DNA of 64,000 nt from Allacma fusca (Eukaryota; Arthropoda; Collembola; Symphypleona; Sminthuridae), in the NCBI GenBank assembly GCA_947179485.1, contig OX359250.1:42602600-42666599 (forward strand), in the 5' to 3' direction. Position numbers and translations under genes: made by a program. Every line of letters begins with the position of its first letter. The first letter of the stretch is position 1. The notes under the pieces were generated by a model that ran no database searches, was not told where the DNA came from, and worked only from the letters and a program-made list of their open reading frames with translations. Shown in pieces: positions 14,001-26,434 of this stretch.

Positions 14001-17000
14001 TAAATCTGCTTCTTCTTGGGAGGCATAAATCACCATGAAGTTCACAATTACTCCATTTCTGGAAAATAATTAGCAATACAATGCATGTAATGTTGACATA
14101 TTTCAAAATGAATAAAAAAAGGGAACGGGTTTGTAATTCACCTTCAAGTGACCTCTATCGATTTTAGAATAGCGATAATTAATCCCAAACCATTCTTCAG
14201 TTTTGTTAGCCTCCTTCAAGTTAGATTTCGTTGATAAAATCAATCTGTTTTCAAAAGCACTCCGGGTTTAGTAATTTCCTTGCTGCAGGCAATTCTTATT
14301 GCCAAGCACAATAAACCAAAGAATGGTAATTTATAAACGATAAGCATTCTGAACTAACCGTAGATCATTTGGAACCAAACGATCTGCAAAATCCCGCAGA
14401 AGTCTCGGCATGTAGTCTCTCACTAGATACTTCCCCGCAATGTAGTGGTGCTTTGGATATTCCTAAAATATTATATATCTTAGTTACTGACTTTAGATTT
14501 GTAATCTTAGAGCTACGCTTAGCTTTTAAATGTTTAGTATCTATAAACTGCAAACTCTTCACGGCATACCAAAAAATCATAATAATTATTCAAATATTTA
14601 ATAATACTTATTATCAGTGTCATTAGAACCGTCATTTTAAAAGATCTACTCTCAAAACCTTTCGCTGTACGAGCAATTGGAGCAGGATACAATTATTTGC
14701 TATTACAAATTTTGAGACACTTGCCCTTTTCCACTTAATATTGTAACCCACATGTTTGAGTGACGTCCAAAAATTATAACACTGGTCTACTAGTTTTCAT
14801 TCACACAAATGAATACCTAATAAGCTATCTAGAAATGTTTGTTCTACACTCCGTAACTACATGATGAGCATTTGGGAGAAAGCTACTTTCACTGTCCTAT
14901 TTTTTCTAGGTTTCATTCCAGTACGACATTTCCGCTGAAACAACACCAGAATTTAAATGATCACGGCTTACAATGTTATAAATCCCTAGGATTCGATAAA
15001 TTTGATCACCATTAATCCCTACTGATCAACTATACTGTCTCTATATTTGTGGCGACCCTTTTCATTATTGTAGAGAAGATTCATGGGTCATAATTTCTCC
15101 AAGCAGAGAGTAAATCATTATAATATATCGTACTGGCATGTAAGTAGCCAAATTTTCAGCATAGCATAGGGGCGATTGTTGTTCCTGGAATTGAAATTTT
15201 GCGGACTCTATTATCCCGATTTCCTGCCACAACCAGCGCTGAGGCCCTTGGATTCGCAACAATTTAAAGTACTGTAGTAGGAAATAAATTAAATTCGCAT
15301 GAATTGTCTTGTACGTTATGAGTAGATTATTATGGTTCTTATTATTCGTACCTACCTGGAACACATTATGAACGATGTTATAAATGTTCTTCAGCCCAGA
15401 ATGAGTTAACTGAATGTCAATGGTAAAAATTGCAAATCCCTTTGCAGGTCTCCTATACTCTGGGACGATCATATCTGCCCAGTTCTGTTCCCGTAAAAGG
15501 GAGATTAAACTTCCAGGTCCCTCATATCCCACAATGTATTGCATGTAAGGGATTACCTACCCAATAGATAACATCACACAGACTAATACTCACATTCTAA
15601 AATAATAGTTTTAATTTTCGAAATGATGATGTCAAGACCAACCCCAGACTTATAAAATCTCGAGTAATCCGGCATCGGAAAAATTAACAGCAACTGGTGC
15701 ACATTGGTAACAGGAACTATATCAATTTTGGTCTTCACATGCTCTTCTCCGTATGGTGATGTGGACCAAGGTGTCAAAGTCGTTTGAGCATTTTGAAGGA
15801 GTGAGAAGTAGGTTTCAATTTGAGACTGTAATCCAGGGATATCATCAGTTCCCAGAATGACCAGGTGCATCAGATTGGCTGAGTAATACTCCTGAAGAAA
15901 CTTCATCACTTGGTCTCGTAATTTCGAGGAAGTACTTTTCGGTCGTGTCCAAAGGGACAATGTACTACCTGTAAACATACTTTTTCTTTAAAATCTTTAC
16001 ATAATACTATCAGAAATACTATCAATATAAGAATTTCCTTCGAATACCACAATCGAACTTATGGTAGGGATGAGATATCTTGCACAAAGCAGCATCGATT
16101 CGATTTCTACGCTCTTCATCCAGTACGAGCACCTTTTCAAACTCCTGATTGATACTAGAAATGCTCTGCTCCATATCCTCTTCAGTAAAGCAATGAGCAA
16201 GGAAGAATTTCGCGAATCTAAAATGAAAAAAAGAATTAGTAACGTATTATATTTTGCATATAGGGATTGATAATTACTCTTCAAATAACTAACGAAAATA
16301 AAAATCCAACTCAACTGTCTTAACGCTTTGGGAAATGATTCCGGATAAACGTCGAACGAGAAGACTGTAGAGTCCCGTCGAGTTCTAGAATGGACTTGAC
16401 CTCCATTCGAAGACACCAATTTCTCAAAAGATTCCTCATTTTCTTCTCCGGCAGATTTCTTCGAGATAATTAAGTGCTCACAAAAGTGCGCCAGCCCTGG
16501 TAATTGTTTTGGGTCATGCATCGATCCTAAAAAACAAAATACGAATAATGTTATTAAAATCAGTCATGAATACTAAAACATAATAATAATGGGTTAATAA
16601 CGTCCAACTAATTCCTATTTATAGGAATTATATAATAGGAATTATTCCGATAATAAGGAATATCATTTAGGAATCCAATGATTAATTTCAACTAAAATAC
16701 AAATAAATAGCTTCCATGTCCCTTCGGTTCTAATTTTGTCATTTTTTGTCATACACTCCATAAATTTAAAAATCACTTTTAATTTACCAGCTTGAATGCA
16801 CAAGGACGCAGCACATTTTGAAGTTTTGGGGTCACTTATGAGCAATACATGCATTTGATTGGTGAGCTGGAGGGTTTGATACTGTCTGTGATCTAAGGGG
16901 GATTTCAAAACTATGTTCTCATCTTCATATATTTCCGTAATTTCATCTCGTTCCTCCTGCACATCACGGATCCCACTGACCTCGACAATACTTTCGACGT

Positions 17001-17127
17001 CGTTGATCTCACTGGACCCACTTGGGAGAAACGCTTCGGACGTAATCTCAACATCCCTGACCGGAAAGAAAGTGGCACTTTCGCGACGGTTCACGTTCCA
17101 ACATTGCGCAGGAGGACTACTGGTCAT
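8082..17127 (-). CDS. M16A metallopeptidase (insulin-degrading enzyme/nardilysin family) with long low-complexity C-terminal tail
   Basis: Zinc peptidase of the inverzincin family, which degrades small peptides inside a clamshell of four domains. Minus-strand exons in coding order: 16788-17127, 16316-16526, 16048-16217, 15643-15968, 15356-15556, 15134-15271, 14359-14462, 14142-14244, 13962-14058 (one end may be off by 1), 13776-13888, 13560-13704, 13033-13273, 12840-12937, 12655-12763, 12054-12547, 8416-11983, 8082-8296. Phases fit throughout, giving about 2,223 residues. The zinc motif HFCEH is at residues 127-131 and the third ligand is in SINQEFEK (E209), so the site is intact. Later landmarks include GYEGPGSLISLL and NEEPYIHAMEYVR. 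The acidic N-terminal stretch recalls nardilysin. The exon at 8416-11983 opens with SERKRITVLVAS, matching the final M16 strand, then runs into about 1,200 unstructured basic residues with a His8 run, three EIRRL repeats and a KSEEKVR array. Confidence 0.85.
9380..9660 (-). repeat. Coding minisatellite: KSE(D/E)KVRL(K/R) repeats in the peptidase tail
   Basis: About ten head-to-tail units of roughly 30 bp encode variations on RLKKSEDKV, at residues of about 1740-1826 of the fused protein. The translated repeat is strongly charged and probably helical or disordered. Units differ by silent and conservative changes, so the reading frame is being kept. Confidence 0.8.
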
Positions 17128-19355
17128 AATTTCAATATACTGATTCCCAGGCCAGGTCCGCTTGACAAATTTTGACCGTCAATCATTCCATCGTCAACTT
17201 GTGAATTTTGTCTCCTCATTTATTCTATAATCAAGGGGAGGTCATCCTATTTATAAGGTGTGGTGCGAGTGTTGTTGGTATGAATTCTGTATAATTGATT
17301 AGTGTAACAATTAGAAATTTCCAATGGAATTCATTTGGCTAGAAGAATTTGGCTCATTTTGGTTGGGTTGCAATAATGACCTGCAGAGAGTTGGGTTAAG
17401 GTCAGGCTACATTATGCATGCAGCACTTGCAGCTGCAGTTAGTGTGGTTTTTGAAGGGGTCAGTGCGTGCAGACTGCAGATGCAGCAGACAGGCTCATTC
17501 CAAGCATAAATGCCCATGAAATTACCCTTTCCAATAAATAATTTTTCCAATGCGAAGCATAATACTAAATAACGATTCAATGATAATGTATTCGAAATAA
17601 AATAAATAAATAATTATTTAAATAATAAGAAATTAATTAAACGGCCACACAACTTCATCGGCTTTTATTCTATTGCCGTCGCATTCTCTTGCATTTTCCG
17701 TTCCTGTATCTATTACATTTTTGAGTCGAGATTTCCGAAGGATTTTTGCAAAATATCAATGCCAAACCAGAACCTGTGTAGTGTGTTTTGAGTTGAGGTG
17801 GAATAATAATTATTATTATTCAAAGCATTACCAAAGTACGAACGATGGGGTACCCATAATATTAGTTTGAAATAATATGAAGTTACAAACACACGCTTGT
17901 GACTCTGAAAGTGCTCAGCTTTTGATAAGCTATTTCCTAAATGTGAATGAGTTATCTCTTGGTAATTATGTGATAATTACTTGCAGCTAATTATAGGAAC
18001 CATCCTGCAGTTACTCCTGAAATACCCCAATCGCTTTGAGTGATAGTGGCATCCAATGTTATAGTTACTTAAGTAAGTACTTACTTACTTGTTGAGATGG
18101 AAGTGAAACTTCTTACTTTGCCCCAGTATTTTTCAAAAATTTATTGTTGTTGAGGGAAGCTAAAAGTTGCTTGACCCTCCATAGTAATTAATTTTAAAAA
18201 TAATTATTATTTCATTTCTCAAAATTAATGGAAAGGCAAGGGTTCCATGTTAAATTCATTATTCTAATTTCAGATGCCGCTCCCACCAAATCTTTAATGT
18301 AATAAAGTACATAAGCCAAGACATCCGCCAATGCAGATGGGAAAGCGTCTCCTGAATTTTAAATACGAGCACATTTAAAGATAGACTTGATGAAATTGCA
18401 CATCTCCAGACTAGCCCTCTCAATTTACCCACATTATGTTGCTTGATTTTCTTGGCTTTAAAAATTTGGAAAAAGGACGTTTCCATTTTGGTATAACTCG
18501 GTGTCAATTGAATTGATACCTACAGTGCTATCTCACCCAAATCATACCACAAGGTAAGAATAGTAGAACCTGTAGGCAATAGTCTATTAGAGACATATGT
18601 GTTGTGATAGTCCAAGGCCCTCTCAAGACTGACTTTTTACCTGAAGGTACTCATGCCTGATATTTATGGGCTTTATTATTAGAGTCATAACAATAAGTCA
18701 AAGGGAAATATTGTGCATTTGTTTCCTATGTGCAGGATTACTCACATGATTAACCCTCACTCAGAGTCAGTTTGGGTACAGGACGGGGTTCAAGTGTCTT
18801 GTGTTTCCTGTCACATTACCAACACTCCTATCTAATAATATGACAAGGAGCAGTTCAAAGGGATAATTTAAAGTCGGGTCAAAATCCCATTGACTAATTG
18901 CCCTGTTCTTATCCGGTTTATGGAAATAGAGTAATTATTATTCAAATCCGTGATGAGCTCAGATACTCTTAAAAAATTTGGGAGTAGACAACATATTCAT
19001 TCCTCTCCGTTCAAATTTACTGACTTTGAAAAACGATTACTTTTGAACTATAATACACTCCAAAAGATTATTTGTAGGGCCCATACTTGTAGGTTGGGCA
19101 CTCACCATAGTGTGTAGACAACTTCACAAACAATATAAACTTTAGTAGTTGTAATCGCAAGTTTTGGATTGGGATGAACAAGTGTACATATATAGAGGCT
19201 TGAGTGAGATTGAGAGGCCTTTGAGAATTGTTTTTGGGTCAGGTGAATCCACGGGGTAACTTTATAGGACACACATACCATCCAACGCTACCGTATCGTT
19301 TGCAACTTCTGAACTCTCATTCAAGTTCTCATACCTGAAAGTCATTACGTACGTA
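17128..19355. other. Upstream flank of the peptidase gene and intergenic DNA
   Basis: The first part should hold the promoter and 5' UTR of the peptidase gene. No clear TATA/initiator pair was found. The remainder is AT-rich with short open frames lacking features, and a small TAAGTAAGTACTTACTTA palindrome near 18070. No gene is supported. Confidence 0.4.
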
Positions 19356-21033
19356 CACTCGGTGGCCACAAATTTGCATTATAAGTCCATACAAATGGTC
19401 TTCGGTGGATAACTTAAACGGGACGTGTACTGAAGGGCTGAAATTTTTAGAACTTATGAGTAGTGGTGTGAAGAGAAAATAGGTAGGGAAAAAGTAAGGG
19501 ATTTTGTTGTTCATGTCAGTATAAAATAATTTAAAAACGAAAAAATTGAGAATTCGGTGTGACAAAAATTTGCATTATTACCATCACCCTTTAGTTTTAA
19601 TAGTGGGTATCCCCACCACGGGCCTTAATAAGCTCCTGAAATTTTTTGGAGACGAACTACACTAGTTTTCGCGTCTTTTTTGGTGGAACACTGTACCACT
19701 CTTCCCTGAGAATCCGAAGTAACTCACGACTATTCCGGGCCAAATGGGGGCCATCACTGAGCCCAAGATCAAGCTCGTCCCAAAAATTTTGAATGGGTTT
19801 CTTTTCAGGCGATTCAGTAATTCACAGGAGAACATATATGTGGCTCTTCTGAAACCATGGTTGCACAGATTTGAATGTACGCTTCGGGTCCTTCGTCCTA
19901 CTGAAAAATTAATTCCCTGAAATTTTTGAATCTCTTGCAAAGATTCCTTCAAATTTTTCTCAAGGATGGACTGTTGGATCTCCTTGTTCATGGTGGTTTG
20001 AATGGCAACAAGTTTCCCAATGACACTGGCAGAAAAACAGCCCCATACCATCAACAACCCTAAAAATGAGCATGGGGTAAGGTAATACTTGTAGGAGGGT
20101 TTATTTAAGGTTGTATCAAGCAAGTTTATATTCTCCGCGTTTCACGGTAAACTTGTAGAACCATGGCTGTTATAAGTCTCCTGGGCTTCTCCACACTCTT
20201 GACTGTCCTTTGGTGCTAAAAATATAGATTTTGGAATCCGGAAACCAGTGAAATTTAACCTAGAACTTATTCACACATTTGGAAAAAAATCGTCCCCTAC
20301 TACCTTGTTTTGTCAACATATGTTTTGGTGATCACGGATTTTTTCCTGGCAGTATTTCCATTGTATTTGGCTTCCTTGAGTCTTAGACTTACAGTACGGT
20401 CCCTAATACTGACTTTGGCATTGCTTCTTACGCATCTAGCGTTCAGGTTTGGTGGTCTCTTTCTGTGTTTTATGGCTGTATTCATTATTTGACCGTCCAC
20501 TCTCTTGCTGGTAACCCCTGGTCGGCCAGTGTGAGACAGCGATCAATTGTTTCGAACCTCCTGCACCTGAAAATCACTGTTTAAGAAGCTGGATCCGACA
20601 CATGTGGCAATTCTGAGGTGTTTTAACAGAAGCATTGTCATTGTACCACCGGACATTTAAAACTGTACAATCCTGGCTTCAAACTTTTTTCCATATCATA
20701 ATTATTTAACAAATTTGATTACAACACTCTATACTGTAAATACAAACAGTAAGATCTAATCCCCAGCTCTTTTTTCGTGAATTGTGCTGACAGAGCTGGA
20801 ATGCATTACGCATAATGCAAACTTTTGTCACACCGAATTCTCAAATTTTTTGTTTTCAAATTTTTTTATACTGACATGAACAACAAAATCCATACTTTTT
20901 CCTTACCAATCTTGTCTTAATACCTCTATTTGTAAATTCTAAAAATTTCAACACATAAGTAGAAGTCCCGTTGGAGTTATCCACCGAAGACGATCTGTAC
21001 AAGTTTATAATGCAAATTATTGGCCGAGCACTG
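19356..21033 (-). mobile_element. Tc1/mariner-type DNA transposon with long IR/DR ends, decayed
   Basis: The element is bounded by TA on each side and is 1,678 bp long. Its two ends are inverted repeats of about 222 bp (19356-19580 and about 20811-21033). Each arm carries two copies of an ACAAAnTTTGCATTAT-type site, one at the outer edge (19368-19384; 21004-21022) and one at the inner edge (19561-19578; 20811-20829). This is the IR/DR layout of some Tc1-like elements, in which transposase binds both sites. Remains of the transposase lie on the minus strand between the arms. The arms differ by many substitutions, so the copy is old. Confidence 0.88.
19662..20500 (-). pseudogene. Remnant Tc1-like transposase
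   Basis: Minus-strand fragments carry Tc1 transposase landmarks. At 20300-20500 there is the second helix-turn-helix region, with VSIRDRTVSLRLKEA and ARKKSVIT. Near 20250 there is FHWFPDSK, corresponding to the sequence around the second Asp of the DDE site. At 19980-20060 there is VWGCFSASVIGKLVAI, typical of the catalytic core, followed by IQQSILEKNL. These pieces lie in different frames and are interrupted by stop codons, for example several in the 20100-20290 stretch, so no functional enzyme is encoded. Confidence 0.85.
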
Positions 21034-22422
21034 TATGTATCAAAAGAAGAAAGTTGATGAGGTTTCCTCCTAGCAAGACGATGTTACACACTTGAGCTTT
21101 TATCTTCAAGTTGACGCTGAGAGCATCACATCTGTATGTACTGAGTTGTGGGGATTTGAAAAGACTATTTGGTACTCTGTGTATACAAGTGCCCCAGCGT
21201 AATGTTGATACCCATGATGGGATTATGCAGGAACTGGATGGAAGCATTATTTCGTTCCTCCACCAAATATTATGCCACTTCTGTTGTAGCATCTAAGCTG
21301 TGAACAATGTTAGTGGTTGTTGGTGTTTTATACCTTTGGAAAAAATTATTTTAACCATCAATCTATACAGGTGTAAACTATTTTTTACCTTCCTTATTTT
21401 CCTTCATTCTGCCGTTACGCTGGCTGATGGTAAATCGTATAGAAATTTTTTAAAAAAACCATACCCCAATGAAAAGTTGGAAGCTTGAAAGTTAACTCTG
21501 ATTCGTTTTGAGAGAAGTGAACAAGAGATTTACTTGTTAGTTTTAATAATATCTACCATTTATAGCTACGCAGTTAGAATGGGGGGAAACGTCCAAGTGT
21601 AGCAACGGTAAGATAACCTTATTTTCTACAAGCTTGTATAAATCCATTAACACCATAACATTAGCACCATCACGATTTATAATGTGTTTATACTTACTGT
21701 ACATATCTATACATTTGTATTTATCTCGCAAGTTTGTTCAAATGGTTAGGACGTCTGCCGGCTGTATATGGGTTTTTGTAATTACATATAGTACGGCGGG
21801 GTGCCGATTAGAAAATCTAAAATTATCGGAAAACAAGCAAAAGAACAGTGTGTCGAAATTCTGTCCATTCTAAAATTCAACTAAGGACGGGATATATATT
21901 TAATTTTTGGGTGACAATCGCTGTTAACAACTATGTATACAGGGCTTCGGCGTAAAGTTGGAAGTATGATAATTCCGGCAATAAAATTTGTAGATCCTCT
22001 GGAAACTCTTGTACATGACCCCCCATAGAATGACATTTATAAGAAACACTTTGTAGGCTTGTACATTTAATTATTTCTTTGGGAGTAAGTACTTAGGACA
22101 GGGAGGGAGCTATTCGAGGCTTGACATTATTGTTGTTGTGCGTATATGATAAGTAGCCCAACAGTAAAGGAGAAATTCCAATTCTAATGTTAATTTTATT
22201 CACTTTTTAATAAGCAAAAGTGGCCCGGTGATTGCTATAGCTGTTAATGCTGTTATATGCTATTGACCAGTGCTGAGCACTTGTACATAAAAGAACTGTC
22301 TACATGCCGGTGTCCATGGCTCAAGTGCTTAGGAAATCTTACAGTTACAGCTTTAACCGAACACCATAGTGTCCCTGTGGCAGGGCATATGTAATTAATG
22401 TTTGACACCAGGTTCATCAACC
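21034..22422. other. Intergenic, nothing recognised
   Basis: AT-rich sequence with no conserved ORF. Its last 8 bp (22415-22422) are the left target duplication of the adjacent hAT-like element. Confidence 0.4.
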
Positions 22423-23399
22423 TAGAGCTTCCTTCGGGTTTCCGAAATCCCGAAGTTCCGTGTTCGGAAACGGAACGGAACAATTTCGGAACATTCTTTT
22501 TGGTTCCGTCATTGAATCGGGACAAAACCGGAACATGAGCACTTGTACCGATAATATTGGGACCGGGACGGTTCAGAGCATCGGTACGAAAAATGTCCCA
22601 TATAATTTACGTCATCGGAAAGCGGAATCGTTCTGTTCCGTTCCGAACCGATCCCGGTACAATTTCTGAAGTGTCGCGCCATCGTTCAACTAGAATGGAA
22701 ACACATTTCTTATCGCACTGGCTTGTAAGCAGTTTTTTGCCAAAATAACGAAATTGGATGAACAAAGATTTAATTTACGCAAATGCTTATATGTAATGCG
22801 AGTATCGTTTTCCACGAAAATCAACAGAATAACTAATTTTGTTTAATAAACATGGGCATGGGCGATTTTTTTCGAAATGAAAATTCTGAAATCGAAATTA
22901 TTAGCAGCAATGAAGCAAGCTTGCAGGAAATTAACACTGTTAGGCCATTGAAATCCACACGCTACAAATATTTATTGCTAAAAAATAATTAATAATAATT
23001 ATATAATACTGCACAGTAGTTCTTTTTATATGGCCTAATTATTATTAAATAGTATTTTATATAATTAAATAATAGCAATCCCTAGCATTCAATCTATTAA
23101 AAGTATATCATGTATATTAAGTTTCCAGTAATTTGTATACGCATTTCACGTATATGTTGTGAACAATTCCGGGATATTTCGGAACGGAACGGGTTCGGAA
23201 CGGAAAAACTAGCATAATACGGAACGGAACACAACCTGTAATGGAACAAATACTTTACTCCTTTGTTCCGAACGGTGTCAGTTCAAATGTTCCGATGTCC
23301 CGACAGCCGGAACGGAACCGGGACCAATATTATTTGTAGGTTTCGGAACGGAACGGAATTTCCTACGGAACAAAAATGTTGAACACATTGGAAGCTCTA
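22423..23399. mobile_element. hAT-like non-autonomous DNA element (MITE-like), 977 bp
   Basis: The ends are a perfect 10-bp inverted repeat: TAGAGCTTCC at 22423-22432 and its reverse complement at 23390-23399. The element is flanked by an 8-bp direct duplication CATCAACC (22415-22422 and 23400-23407), the size made by hAT transposases. Dense subterminal copies of CGGAAC and GGAACGGAAC occur in both halves (about 22440-22680 and 23160-23370) around an AT-rich middle. hAT elements commonly have such subterminal repeats for transposase binding. No transposase ORF is present. Confidence 0.85.
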
Positions 23400-23407
23400 C
23401 ATCAACC

Positions 23408-26400
23408 TAATCCGAAACCAAGTACCTGTAGCCATAACCCCATAACGCAGTTTCAGCCTCCAATCTCACCCCAAATGTAATAATTGCCTCTTACCCAACA
23501 ATTATATCTGTGTATAGAGACTGCCCTCCTAGCCCATGGAAGCAGGGATGGTAAAAAAAACATTGGGTTCCCAGTGTTGTGTAGCAAATACTATTTACCT
23601 GTATTTTTAAAATTTGTCTCATGGGGCTAGCCCAAAAACTCTGGACACAGTAGTCAAGGAAAGGAAGTGAAGGATCGACAGGTTTCTTTTGGGTAAAGTA
23701 CAAATTTCGAAAGTTTTAAATTGTTTACTCAAATTGCAAACTTTTTCCAAATAACATTGTGACGCCTGTTGGTTGTGGGAAATCTCATGGGATTTCAGAG
23801 AGTCATCAAACAGGTTATTACGTTGAGAATTCTGGGCATGACCCGTAAAAACAGAGCAAGGTTGGGGAATCGCACAATTAGCTTCAGGAGCGTGAGTGAG
23901 AAAGATGCGGAAAATGAGGAATGTCTGATTGTGCCATTTTTTCAGAGACGATCAGGCGTGTGACGCTCATAAAAATATTTAAAAACACACACCTTGTAGG
24001 AAATTTCAAAGGGATTTATTTGAGTCTAACATCACCTTGCTAAGTTATAGATTATGGTTTCTTTACAACAATAAATATCTTTTGTTTTATTTTAAACCTA
24101 TCATACAATTTTCCTACAGTTATAATATTTGCCATAGGAGAATGAAATAAATTACAAATGAATCCCTATGAAATTCCATACAAGGCAATGTTTTGAAATA
24201 TTTTTATGAACGCCAGACCGTCCTTAAATAATGGTAACATGAGAATTATTCCTTTTCCGAATCGTCCTAACCTGCGCTCCCGACTTCCCCCAATCTTGTT
24301 CCCCACTATTCCTGGCCAAGCCCACAGTTTCAAATGTAGAAGCCTATTGTAGGACTCCTAAGAAATACCGTAAAATTTCCTATAATTAACATTTTTGACA
24401 AACTGTGACAGCAAGTTTTGACGTACGTCAATGAATTAATTTTTGAAAAATCTGTCAAATAAATTTTGTGAATATGAGGAAATCCCACATTTTGCATCAT
24501 GTTCCTTAACAGCCCACTGCCACCCCATATTCTACGGGGGGAAGCCTAAGCAATACCCTGTACAAAATCTTTATTTTTCTCCCTTCTTCAGAAAAGATAA
24601 ACTCCAAAGTAAACAATAAATTGGAGGCACGAAGACGCCATGCGGGACCACAGTTCACAGTCCATTGGCCATGCTCATAAATAACCTAACACTATTTTTA
24701 TTTGTGACTATTTAACATCCAACCCCTACAGAGCTAACAAACCCACTAATTTTACACCCAGCAGCTTGAAACTTTTAAAAATTCTAGAAATGCACGCGTC
24801 GTGGTCCTTCATGAAAAAAAACTCATGTTATGGACAAATATGTCCACTTATTACTGAGCACACACTAAACAATCCCAAGGCAAATAATCAGCCAATACTT
24901 TGAGATAAGACTCTCCGAGGTTTCTTGTCTCTCTTAAATGTTAAATAACACATTACTCTCAAATAGAAATAAAGTTCAAACTTGTACTTCTATAAAATCC
25001 CAATCATTCCTTAACTGTGTGTGACAGACCCCTAAAACAAAGACAAATTCGCAAATATTTTCGTTCCCAGAGATGATAAAACTAATTATTTTTACAAAAG
25101 CGCCCATAAACTTCAACCATAAATTTGGGCTTGGGAGAGACAGATATCTTTGCTAAAGTTTAAATGAACTTTTGTCCACTTCAATGACTTTACTCAATCC
25201 GCTCAAGACTTGTAGATAGCCCTGAGAAATTATTACAGATAAACGTCAAGGAAGTTCGTTTTTTCCCCGTTTTGTACCAATAATCATTACAAGTACAGAT
25301 TTTATACGCATAAGTATCAATTTATTTAACCTAGCGTGCATGCTCCTGTCATTACGACACTACTATACTCAAGGCCTAAAAAGACGTTTTAGCAAAAACT
25401 AGGGAGTACATTTCGTACGTGGTAAAAATTGCACACACTATCCCATGCAAAAATTGGCTAACTAAATCATGGTTCATCCCATGATTGCAAAATGCACACA
25501 CATGCTGTATTTATTGTGAACACTGAACGCATCCACACTGGATGAATCAGAAAGTTCAAAGTTTACATGACATTAATCCAATGATTGCTTACAGATAGGG
25601 AATACATTGCGGAATGCGTGCACTGATAACTGCCAATATAATTAATCCAAATGTATCTCCTCTCTGTTAATTCCGTATATAATATGCACATTTATTATGA
25701 GGCGTATGGGCGAACAGTAGTAATTTATTTGGAGTTTCTCTCGTATACGAAACTTTTTCCTATCACTGAATCACTGCACATGTTAGCTGGTTTCTGGTCC
25801 ACTTTCACATTCCAGCTCGCCCTGATTGTGTGTGTGTGTGTCTGAGTTCAGGCCATCATCTCATGGAGGAAAGTTTGGGTCAAAATATTTTAGCTTATTT
25901 ATTATTTTGCAAGAGATCATGAGAAATTAGAGTAAAAAATTCCTCATGTATGCACAAATCGACTTCAATATTTCCCTTCTTCATTGAGGATTATATCAAG
26001 TAAGAGTTTCCAAGTTTGAGCTTTTGTCGGAGATGACAGTTTTGTCATTGCCATAGATGTGACTCCTTAGTCCACTGCTACTACTAGTAATAAGAGATTT
26101 CTGTCTGTTGTGCTGTCTGTTAAAAATGTTAGAATTTAGACTGGATGCATGACTCTAGATTCATTTAATTTATTTTAAAAAATTTCAGACCGCATGTACT
26201 TTACTCAAGCCAGGTATTTAGAACAGACTCAGGAGCTAAGAGGCTAGGAAGGACTTAAGGACACCATCTTATAGTCCCTCGTGTTCTTGTGTGTGGTGTA
26301 GTGCGATACTGCGATAAAGTCAAGAAGAAGGGAGCCATAGGCTGGACGTGACTGCTGGGGACTGGTAGACGTTTGGGGGAGCAAAAAGTACTAAAAAAAC

Positions 26401-26434
26401 TAAATGTGGTTTTTAAAGAAACCTGCCGTCGAAA
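23408..26434. other. Intergenic and 5' flank of the acyltransferase gene
   Basis: There is no supported gene in this 3-kb AT-rich interval. A short (TG)n run lies at about 25825-25842. The last 200 bp, with a G-rich stretch at 26300-26390, should include the 5' UTR and promoter of the downstream acyltransferase gene. Confidence 0.4.
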
